Shown piece after piece: positions 1 through 5,907 of a stretch of DNA of 26,853 nucleotides. The notes beneath the pieces are model-generated. The model was not told the DNA's origin. It did no database searches and saw nothing but the letters and a program-made list of their open reading frames with translations. The stretch's first letter is position 1. The number at the start of each line of letters is the position of its first letter. This DNA comes from SFHK01 sp045538305 (GTDB lineage: Bacteria; Bacillota; Clostridia; Christensenellales; Aristaeellaceae): positions 1 to 26,853 of the forward strand of contig JAZSRC010000029.1 of the NCBI GenBank assembly GCA_045538305.1, given 5' to 3'. The position numbers and the translations under genes were made by a program.

Positions 1-279
1 ATTTCCTATCTCCTTTTCGTGCTCGGCGGCATGCATACGCTTTACCGCAAAATGAAACAATGTCCTTATGCGGCAGCGGCATTTGCGGCGGCGGCGACGT
101 ATCTGATTCATTCCGTCGTCACCGTAAACCAGCCGATTACAACGCCCCTTCTGTTCCTCCTTCTTTCTGCAGGCGCGTCCTGCGCAAAGGATACAGGCAA
201 TAAGGCAGCCGCAGAAGGAAAGGAGTCGGCATGCGAAATTTCAAACCCGTCCGAAGAAAGCGCCTCCCGAGAGCGCTGA
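1..279 (+). CDS. C-terminal end of an O-antigen ligase/polymerase-like membrane protein (5' partial)
   Basis: The frame is open from the first base, so the start lies outside the window; 92 codons and the TGA stop are visible. The visible part holds a short loop (HTLYRKMKQC), a hydrophobic stretch of about 50 residues read as two membrane segments around a polar turn (IHSVVTVNQPITTPLLFLLL), and a charged, non-hydrophobic tail. The pattern of an Ala-rich helix, then 'YLIHSVVTVN', then 'TTPLLFLLL' resembles the last two helices of Wzy_C / O-antigen ligase family proteins, which polymerise or ligate surface glycans at the outer face of the membrane. This rests on pattern resemblance only, because the catalytic loop is missing. 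Its 3' end overlaps the next small ORF by 49 nt. Confidence 0.5.
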   Translation: MSYLLFVLGGMHTLYRKMKQCPYAAAAFAAAATYLIHSVVTVNQPITTPLLFLLLSAGASCAKDTGNKAAAEGKESACEISNPSEESASRER

Positions 280-401
280 AGCCTGAATTCACCGTTTCAT
301 CCACCGATATGACCGGCCTTATTCCCTTCCTTCCCGAAACGGAGGAAGAGGAAACCGCCTTCAGGCAAATGTATCCCGCCCACAAAACCCGCAGAGACTG
401 A
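231..401 (+). CDS. Small 56-residue hypothetical protein, overlapping upstream gene
   Basis: I do not recognise this protein. The ORF starts with ATG five bases after a good AGGAG at 221-225 and ends with TGA 14 bases before the UPF0489 start. The product has a very basic N-terminus (MRNFKPVRRKRLPRALKPEF) and an acidic middle (PETEEEETAF). There is no membrane segment or signal peptide. It overlaps the upstream membrane protein by 49 nt in another frame, as translationally coupled genes often do. The strong ribosome binding site and the position between two co-directional genes support its being real; the length and the lack of a known family argue for caution. Confidence 0.45.
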   Translation: MRNFKPVRRKRLPRALKPEFTVSSTDMTGLIPFLPETEEEETAFRQMYPAHKTRRD

Positions 402-415
402 AGGGAAAAATACCA

Positions 416-1132
416 ATGATGCGCGTACTGGATATCGATCTCGACTTTTTCTTAAACGATGTGTGCCCGTTTGCAGACGTTGGCCAAAGGCCGGACGCAA
501 CGGGACGCGAACCGTGGAAAAAGGAAGACGTCGAACATTTTCTTGAATCGCGCCTGCTTTTGTCAAAAACGCGTCCGATTCCCGGGCGCGTTTTTGAAAC
601 GCATGATCAGGCGCTCGATTTCTGGACGGATCTGATGGATCAAAAGGCATTGTCCGCGCCCTTTCACATTACACACGTGGATGCGCACACCGATCTCGGC
701 ATCACACAGAAGGGCTATCCGTTCGTCCGCCACAATGTCCTGTCCCGCCCCGTCGAACGGCGCGCGCAGCTCACCGAATACCGCGAAAAAATTCAGCTGA
801 ACGAGGCCAACTATCTTGCCTTCGCCATCGCCTTTCGCTGGATTTCAGTTCTTGAAAACGTAAGAAACCCCAAATCGAAGCCCGATTTCCCGAAAGAAAT
901 GCTGTCATCGGGTGACGAATCCGCCATTCAGCTGAGATCCGCTTTCCCCCAGCTTTTCGAATCAAAATACGGAAACGAGCCCGTCATCCCCTATTTCGAA
1001 TATCCGACCGGCGACGATTATCAGTCCCCCGCCCCCTTCGACTGTGTCTCCGTAGCCATCTCCCCGCGCTACGCGCCGAAAGAGGCGGATGCGCTGATCG
1101 GAGTGTTTGAAAAGTATATGATAAAAATGTAG
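416..1132 (+). CDS. UPF0489 family protein (arginase/deacetylase-like fold suspected)
   Basis: This 238-residue cytoplasmic protein has the two hallmarks of UPF0489 (the C5orf22-like family): an N-terminal VLDIDLDFF motif (about residues 4-12, with Asp6, Asp8 and Asp10) and HVDAHTDLG at about residues 87-95. The alternating Asp residues and the DxHxD motif look like the metal-binding residues of ureohydrolase-fold enzymes, so a metal-dependent hydrolase is plausible. No substrate is known for the family as far as I can say. The start is the first of two adjacent ATG codons, about 10 nt after AAGGG (401-405). It is probably co-transcribed with the small ORF upstream. It faces the convergent melA gene across a structured repeat. 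Confidence 0.75.
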   Translation: MMRVLDIDLDFFLNDVCPFADVGQRPDATGREPWKKEDVEHFLESRLLLSKTRPIPGRVFETHDQALDFWTDLMDQKALSAPFHITHVDAHTDLGITQKGYPFVRHNVLSRPVERRAQLTEYREKIQLNEANYLAFAIAFRWISVLENVRNPKSKPDFPKEMLSSGDESAIQLRSAFPQLFESKYGNEPVIPYFEYPTGDDYQSPAPFDCVSVAISPRYAPKEADALIGVFEKYMIKM

Positions 1133-1148
1133 CTGTCCGCCGGCACAC

Positions 1149-1177
1149 AAAAAGGCTTCCCACAAAAAGGGAAGCCT
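1149..1177 (-). terminator. Intrinsic terminator, minus direction, at outer end of repeat copy A
   Basis: A perfect stem (GGCTTCCC at 1154-1161 with GGGAAGCC at 1169-1176, extendable by one A-T pair) has a 7-nt loop. On the + strand it is preceded by five A residues (1149-1153), which become the U-tract when read on the minus strand. It would therefore stop transcripts coming from melA after they cross the repeat. It lies 17 nt past the UPF0489 stop and may also serve as that gene's 3' stabilising hairpin. Confidence 0.7.
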
Positions 1178-1387
1178 CAGATCATCAACAAACCCTAAGG
1201 AGAGGTTTGGAGAGGGAGCGCACTCCCTCTCCATTTTCAATCGATTTCGGCGGCGTGTACGGCGAAATCGCGCGTTTTTACAAAGCGTAGCGACTAAAAA
1301 CGCTTCCCATTTCCGATCGCCGCCCGGAAATCCCGCAGGATTTCAGGCGATCGGCCCCTCCCATCAAAAAAGGAACTTTTTTGATGG
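1178..1387 (-). repeat. Structured dispersed repeat, copy A (210 bp)
   Basis: The stretch from CAGATCATCAA (1178-1188) to a hairpin at 1361-1387 reappears in inverted orientation at 7856-8029. Over 1238-1308 I count four substitutions in 71 positions, and the terminal 27-nt hairpin (12-bp arms, 3-nt loop) is identical. Hairpins inside copy A are: 1209-1218 with 1223-1232 (10 bp, only in this copy), 1242-1249 with 1263-1270, 1272-1280 with 1295-1303, and 1313-1321 with 1346-1354, which encloses 1328-1333 with 1338-1343. With the terminator at 1149-1177 it fills the 302-bp gap between two convergent genes. Strand is assigned so that the terminator is at the 3' end. It may be a 3' UTR element, a small RNA or a small mobile repeat. 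Confidence 0.75.
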
Positions 1388-1390
1388 CTT

Positions 1391-1417
1391 GAAATCAGCG
1401 AATGACTCGCCGATTTC
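1391..1417 (-). terminator. Hairpin just after melA stop
   Basis: The stem pairs GAAATC (1391-1396) with GATTTC (1412-1417) and GCGA (1398-1401) with TCGC (1407-1410), with one mismatch and a 5-nt loop. It begins about 18 nt past the melA stop. There is no proper U-tract, so it is a weak terminator or an mRNA 3' end stabiliser. Confidence 0.4.
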
Positions 1418-1434
1418 CTTCAATATATGCCGTA

Positions 1435-2745
1435 TCAGTTGAACTTCGGAATCCAGCCCTCGTGCGCCTTGATCAGATCGTCGCACATGCTGATGGTGTC
1501 GTCAATGCTGAGCTCGCTCGAGGTGTGCGGATCAAGCAGCGCGGCCTGATAGATGTAATCCTTCTTCAGGGTGCGGGCAGCTTCAATGGTGAGCAGCTGA
1601 ACGTTGATGTTGGTGCGGTTCAGCGCTGCGCACTGTTCGGGCAGATCACCGATGTAGCAGGGCGTTACGCCGCTCTTATCGACCAGACAGGGAACCTCAA
1701 CGCAGGCATTTCTGGGAAGGTTGGTGATGATGCCGTTGTTCAGTACGTTTCCGCCGATCTTATAGGGCTTGTTGGTTTCCATGGCTTCCATGATGTAGGA
1801 AGCATATTCATGGGAACGGGTATGGGACAGATGCGGATCGTTGATCAGCGTATCGCGGCGCTTTTTCCAATCCTCGATCTGGTTGATGCAGCGGCGGGGA
1901 TACTCGTCCAGCGGGATGTTGAACTTTTCGATCAGCTCGGGATACTTGTCCTTGATAAACCAGGGCGTGTATTCGCTGTTGTGTTCGCTGGATTCGGTGA
2001 TATAGTAGCCGAAGCGGCGCATCATTTCCAGACGCACCATGTCGCCGTGCTTTTCCATGTTCTTCTCGATGGCGCGTTTTTTGATTTCAGGGTACAGATC
2101 CACGCCGTCCTTTGTGATTTCAAGCAGCCATGCCATATGATTGATGCCGGCAATCTTCCACTGAACGGTGTCGTCATATTCCATACCGAGCTCGTGAAGC
2201 AGGCCGGGTGCGCAGGATTGTACGCTGTGGCAAAGGCCGACGGTCTTCACATTCGTCAGACGCAGCATCGCGCCGGTCAGCATAGCCATGGGATTGGTGT
2301 AGTTGAGGAACCATGCGTTCGGGCAAACCTCTTCCATATCCTTGGCGAAGTCGAGCATTACGGGAATGGTGCGCAGCGCTCTGAAAATACCGCCGATTCC
2401 GAGGGTATCGGCGATGGTCTGGCGAAGGCCGTACTTTTTCGGGATTTCAAAGTCAATTACGGTGGAGGGCTCATAGCCGCCGACCTGAATGGCGTTAACC
2501 ACGTAGTTTGCGCCGCGAAGCGCGTCCTTGCGGTTTTCAACACCCAGATAGGTTTCGATTTTTGCTTTGTTGCCGACGTTATTGTTGATTGCCGTAAGCA
2601 TCAGCTCGCTTTCGCGAAGGCGCTCTGCGTCAATGTCGTAAAGAGCAATAACACTTTCGGCCAGAGAGGGGGTAAGCATGCTGTCGCCCAATACGTTTTT
2701 GGCAAATACAGTGGAACCGGCGCCCATAAATGTAATTTTCGGCAT
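1435..2745 (-). CDS. melA: GH4 alpha-galactosidase (NAD+/Mn2+-dependent)
   Basis: This 436-residue cytoplasmic enzyme hydrolyses alpha-galactosides such as melibiose by the GH4 redox mechanism, which uses NAD+ and a divalent metal. The N-terminus has the Rossmann nucleotide-binding motif (ITFMGAGSTVFAKN, GxGS at about 8-11). Other GH4 features are QVGGYEP (87-93), the NYTNP segment (about 149-152), the metal-binding CHS (Cys172-His173) and GINHMAW (200-206). The order and spacing match E. coli and Bacillus MelA closely, and the length is typical. A clear AAGGGAG precedes the ATG. It is the last gene of an argS-pmi-melA operon, 22 nt after pmi, so the operon supplies sugar entry steps downstream of a translation gene. 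Other GH4 specificities are less likely given the similarity to MelA. Confidence 0.92.
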   Translation of the reverse strand: MPKITFMGAGSTVFAKNVLGDSMLTPSLAESVIALYDIDAERLRESELMLTAINNNVGNKAKIETYLGVENRKDALRGANYVVNAIQVGGYEPSTVIDFEIPKKYGLRQTIADTLGIGGIFRALRTIPVMLDFAKDMEEVCPNAWFLNYTNPMAMLTGAMLRLTNVKTVGLCHSVQSCAPGLLHELGMEYDDTVQWKIAGINHMAWLLEITKDGVDLYPEIKKRAIEKNMEKHGDMVRLEMMRRFGYYITESSEHNSEYTPWFIKDKYPELIEKFNIPLDEYPRRCINQIEDWKKRRDTLINDPHLSHTRSHEYASYIMEAMETNKPYKIGGNVLNNGIITNLPRNACVEVPCLVDKSGVTPCYIGDLPEQCAALNRTNINVQLLTIEAARTLKKDYIYQAALLDPHTSSELSIDDTISMCDDLIKAHEGWIPKFN

Positions 2746-2767
2746 GTTTTTCGCTCCCTTATATTTT

Positions 2768-3769
2768 TTATAATCCCGCTACGTTTTCCGCGCGGTAACC
2801 CAGTTCGTTTCGAAGCGTTTCCTGATCGGGAAGTCCGCTCAGCATAACGGGCAGCCTGCCCGTTACGGATACATTCCTGGCGCATGCGGGGATCAGAGCG
2901 CTCTCAAAGGGCGCAAGCGTCATTTTGCCGCCGTCCCATTCTACTTCGCATTCGCCCATGGGGGTGATAAAGGCCATACGGCCGGTGGGGATGGGCATTT
3001 TTCCCGCTACGTTCAGGCGCGTGAGCTCGAAGTTTTCATCGCATACAAAGTGCGTGCGGCTGCCGCCCTCGCACAGTATGGTCGCGCCGGGCGTTTTGCC
3101 GGAGGCGAGAGACTGTCTGGTTACATCCAGCGCCTTTTTCGTGTGCAGCTCGCGCGGTTTTCCGTCTTTACCCACGCGGCCCCAGTCCCAGAAGCGATAG
3201 GTTGCGTCAGAGGACTGCTGAATTTCGTATACCTGAACGCCGCCGCCCAGCGCGTGAACCATACCGTGCGGGATGTAGTATACGTCGCCCGGCCGTGCAA
3301 TTTCCCAGTTCAGCACTTCCTCAAGGCCGCCGCGCGCGACGATCTCCTGAAGAGGCTCCTCGGTCTTCTTAAGGCCATAGGCAATCTTTGCGCCGATTTC
3401 TGCGTTCAGAATCATCCACGCCTCAGTTTTTCCCAGCTTTCCGTCGTTTTTCAGGGCATATTCATCGCCCGGATGCACCTGTACGGAAAGGGTTTCCCTC
3501 GCGTCCAGAATCTTCAGCAAAAGCGGGAAGGGCGCGTTTTTATCGCCGACGATTTCTTCATAATGGCTGTCAAGCGCATCCTTGAGCGTCATGCCCGCAA
3601 ATTCGCCGTTCAGTATTATGCTTTCCATGCCGTTTAAGGCGCTGACTTCCAGACTCTCGCCGCATCTGTCTTCCGGAGCGTCCTTCATAAAGACGTTTTT
3701 GAGCATGCTTCCGCCCCACGGCGTTGCCTCGCCGTGACGGAAATAGGGCTTCATTCGCATTACATCCAT
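2768..3769 (-). CDS. manA: Mannose-6-phosphate isomerase, class I (cupin)
   Basis: This zinc-dependent enzyme interconverts mannose-6-phosphate and fructose-6-phosphate in the cytoplasm. At 333 residues it has the length of the short Gram-positive class I type. Visible zinc-site and active-site motifs are SVQVHPGDEYA (Gln97, His99), GKTEAW (Glu116), and GDVYYIPHGMVHAL (about 161-174), with YEIQQSSDATYRFWDW after it. The start is the ATG that follows AAAGGAGG at 9 nt; a second Met six codons in is less well placed. It sits 25 nt after argS and 22 nt before melA, so the three are surely one transcript. Together with MelA it would feed mannose and galactose units into central metabolism. Confidence 0.92.
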   Translation of the reverse strand: MDVMRMKPYFRHGEATPWGGSMLKNVFMKDAPEDRCGESLEVSALNGMESIILNGEFAGMTLKDALDSHYEEIVGDKNAPFPLLLKILDARETLSVQVHPGDEYALKNDGKLGKTEAWMILNAEIGAKIAYGLKKTEEPLQEIVARGGLEEVLNWEIARPGDVYYIPHGMVHALGGGVQVYEIQQSSDATYRFWDWGRVGKDGKPRELHTKKALDVTRQSLASGKTPGATILCEGGSRTHFVCDENFELTRLNVAGKMPIPTGRMAFITPMGECEVEWDGGKMTLAPFESALIPACARNVSVTGRLPVMLSGLPDQETLRNELGYRAENVAGL

Positions 3770-3794
3770 TGGGCGCGTCCTCCTTTGTTGGTGG

Positions 3795-5504
3795 TTACAT
3801 TCTTTCCGGCGCGTCGATACCGATCAGGCTCAGCGCCGTTTTAATGGTTTGCTTTGCAATCGCGGTCAGCATCAGGCGTGCACTGCGCGCGCCCATGTCG
3901 TCGTCAAGAATTCTGCATTCGTAGTAGAACTTGTTGAAGGCCTTGGCAAGCTCTACCGAGAAGCGCGTGATCAGCGAAGGTTCGCTTCTCTGAACGGCCA
4001 GACGGATGGTGTCCGGGAAGGCGTCGATCAGCTTGATTACGGCCTGCGCCTCGGGGTCGGAAAGCGCCTTGAAGTCGGGGGCTGCGTCACATTCGCCGGC
4101 TTTTCTCAATACGCTGGCGCTGCGCGCGTGGGTGTACATAACGTAGGGGCCGGTTTCGCCTTCAAAGTTCAGCGCGCGATCCCACCAGAAGTCGATATCC
4201 TTGATGCGCCCGTTGAACAGCACGAAGAACACAACCGCGCCGATGCCGATTTTTTTAGCGATTTCTTCTTTGTTTTCAAGATCTGGACTCTTTTCGTCGA
4301 TGATAGCGGAAGCCTTTTCGATGGACTGCTTGAGCAGATCCTCAAGGTATACGATACGGCCTTCGCGCGTGGAAAGCGTCTGGCCTTCAAAGGATACCAT
4401 GCCGAAGTTTACGTGCTCGCAGCCCTTGGCCCAATCCCATCCGAGCAGCTCGGTGGTTTTAAACAGCTGCTTGAAGTGCAAATCCTGCTGATAGGCTACG
4501 ACATACAGGCATTTGTCGAAATTGTAGGTTTCGTGGCGGTATTTGATGGCGGCAAGGTCGCGCGTGGCGTACAGCGTTGCGCCGTCAGAGCGCACAAACA
4601 GCATGGGGGGCATGCCGTACTCCTCCAGATCCACGATCTGAGCGCCCTGATCCTCCTTGAGTATGCCTGCGTTTTTCAAATCCTCCACTACGCCGGCGGT
4701 TTTGTCGTGGTAGAAGCTTTCGCCGGCGTAGGAGTCGAACTTTACGCCCAGCATGTCGTATACGCGGTTTGCGTCCGACAGTGTAACTTCTTTGAACCAG
4801 TTAAAAATCTCCAGTGCTTCGGGATTTCCGTCTTCAATGGCCTTGAACCAGGCGCGGCCTTCGTCGTCCAGCGCAGGGTTTTCCTTGGCCTCGGCGGTAA
4901 AGCGCACATACAGCTTTACCATCTCGTCCACGCCGCCCTTCATGACGGTTTCCCTGTCGCCCCAGCGCTTGTAAGCGGAGATCATCTTTCCGAACTGGGT
5001 GCCCCAATCGCCCAGATGATTAACGCCCACGCAGTTATAGCCCAGGAATTTGTATATTTTATAAAGCGCATTTCCGATCATTGTGGTGGACAGATGACCG
5101 ATGTGAAAGCGTTTGGCGATATTGATGGAGGAATAGTCGATTACAACGGTTTTGCCGTTTCCTTCATCGCCGCTGCCATATGCTTCGCCGGCGTTTTTTG
5201 CCGCTTCAAGCACTTCTTTTGCGTACATTGAGCGGTCGACAAAAAAATTCAGGTATCCTTTCACGCTTTCGGTGCGCTCGAGAAACGGCGCGCGAATATT
5301 GGCGTTCAGCGCATCCGAAATCATGGGCGGCGCTTTTCTGAGCGCCTTGGAAAGCTTAAAGCACGGAAGCGCATAATCGCCCATTGCCGGATCCGGCGGG
5401 GTTTCGAGCATATTTGCTGCATCCGCCGGTGCGATTGCCGCGCCGGGAAACGCTTTCTCCATTGCCTCGCACGCGCATTCTGCGATCATCATGCGAAAAT
5501 CCAT
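3795..5504 (-). CDS. argS: Arginyl-tRNA synthetase (class I)
   Basis: This enzyme charges tRNA-Arg with arginine. The product is 569 residues from the chosen start. The class I HIGH signature is intact (FHIGHLSTTMIGN, HIGH at about 134-137), preceded by the family's VIDYSSINIAKR. The KMSKS loop has the ArgRS form, here LSTREGRIVYLEDLL. The C-terminus ends in the usual anticodon-binding domain with a terminal PERM. The frame is open seven codons further upstream to a GTG, but TTAGGAGTGG, the only good ribosome binding site, lies inside that extension and 11 nt before the ATG at 5504, so I chose the ATG. It is the first gene of argS-manA-melA, driven by the promoter at 5543-5571. A 460-codon antisense frame inside it is a shadow. 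Confidence 0.95.
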   Translation of the reverse strand: MDFRMMIAECACEAMEKAFPGAAIAPADAANMLETPPDPAMGDYALPCFKLSKALRKAPPMISDALNANIRAPFLERTESVKGYLNFFVDRSMYAKEVLEAAKNAGEAYGSGDEGNGKTVVIDYSSINIAKRFHIGHLSTTMIGNALYKIYKFLGYNCVGVNHLGDWGTQFGKMISAYKRWGDRETVMKGGVDEMVKLYVRFTAEAKENPALDDEGRAWFKAIEDGNPEALEIFNWFKEVTLSDANRVYDMLGVKFDSYAGESFYHDKTAGVVEDLKNAGILKEDQGAQIVDLEEYGMPPMLFVRSDGATLYATRDLAAIKYRHETYNFDKCLYVVAYQQDLHFKQLFKTTELLGWDWAKGCEHVNFGMVSFEGQTLSTREGRIVYLEDLLKQSIEKASAIIDEKSPDLENKEEIAKKIGIGAVVFFVLFNGRIKDIDFWWDRALNFEGETGPYVMYTHARSASVLRKAGECDAAPDFKALSDPEAQAVIKLIDAFPDTIRLAVQRSEPSLITRFSVELAKAFNKFYYECRILDDDMGARSARLMLTAIAKQTIKTALSLIGIDAPERM

Positions 5505-5542
5505 ATATTTTTCCACTCCTAACACACACTCATTTGATGACT

Positions 5543-5571
5543 ATTATACCGCCTTTTTTGATTCTTGTCTA
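5543..5571 (-). promoter_or_regulatory. argS operon promoter
   Basis: On the minus strand a TAGACA -35 (5566-5571) and a perfect TATAAT -10 (5543-5548) are separated by exactly 17 nt. The -10 lies about 38 nt before the argS ATG, giving a short leader with no room for a T-box, although T-boxes regulate many synthetase genes in Bacillota. Confidence 0.8.
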
Positions 5572-5595
5572 CATGAAAAAACCCGCCGGACCGGT

Positions 5596-5624
5596 TTGAC
5601 AGGCGCGAAGGGCAGTGCTATACT
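5596..5624 (+). promoter_or_regulatory. Strong sigma-A promoter for the small Cys-rich protein and ABC-F gene
   Basis: A consensus TTGACA (5596-5601), a 17-nt spacer and TATACT (5619-5624) preceded by the extended -10 TG (5616-5617) make a near-ideal housekeeping promoter. It lies 25 bp from the divergent argS promoter and about 50 nt before the start codon at 5674. Confidence 0.85.
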
Positions 5625-5673
5625 GAATAAAAACGGAAAGAAAAATGTCCTTTCGGACAGACGGAGGGGATAT

Positions 5674-5904
5674 ATGAAAACGGCGGCAGAGCTGTGTACG
5701 TGTACGGATCTTTTGTGTCCGAACCATCCGGCAAACCATAATGACGGGTGCACAAGGTGTATAGAAAAGAATCTGAAGGCGCGGGAAATTCCCAGCTGTT
5801 TTTTTCACGCGCTTCATATCGGAAACGAAAAGCACGGCTATACCTTTGAGGAGTTTATGCGCATGGTAGCCCTGGAAAAGGGAATTGCGCTTTCGGAGGA
5901 ATAA
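5674..5904 (+). CDS. Small cysteine-rich protein (DUF6485-like), putative metal binding
   Basis: This 76-residue protein has Cys and His residues clustered in its first half: CTC (Cys8, Cys10), Cys15-x2-His18, Cys26-x2-Cys29 and Cys42-x2-His45. This arrangement suggests a zinc or iron-sulfur site. It resembles the small DUF6485 proteins of Clostridia, an assignment from memory of the pattern and not certain. No function is known to me. The start is the ATG four nt after GGAGGGG; the open frame extends further upstream but has no better signal and would cross the promoter. It ends 3 nt before the ABC-F start, and the ABC-F ribosome binding site lies in its last codons, so the two are translationally coupled. 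Confidence 0.65.
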   Translation: MKTAAELCTCTDLLCPNHPANHNDGCTRCIEKNLKAREIPSCFFHALHIGNEKHGYTFEEFMRMVALEKGIALSEE

Positions 5905-5907
5905 GCC

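Noticed and set aside
1402..2847. 481-codon open frame on the + strand opposite melA
   Set aside because: It is antisense to a clear GH4 gene, its sequence resembles no protein, and no ribosome binding site supports it. Long antisense frames arise here from codon bias.
3849..4400. Possible ArgRS defect from lack of a canonical KMSKS sequence
   Set aside because: Bacterial ArgRS proteins normally have a diverged loop of the MSTRxG type, and LSTREGRIV at this place fits that.
3849..5231. 460-codon open frame opposite argS
   Set aside because: Shadow of the arginyl-tRNA synthetase gene, which carries all expected motifs on the other strand.
5575..5600. Possible terminator (AAACC/GGTTT with A or T tracts) between the divergent promoters
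   Set aside because: The stem is only 5 bp, lies upstream of both genes and overlaps the -35 of one promoter. It is probably incidental.
5505..5673. T-box or other leader for argS
   Set aside because: The leader is under 40 nt given the promoter at 5543-5571, which is too short for a T-box.
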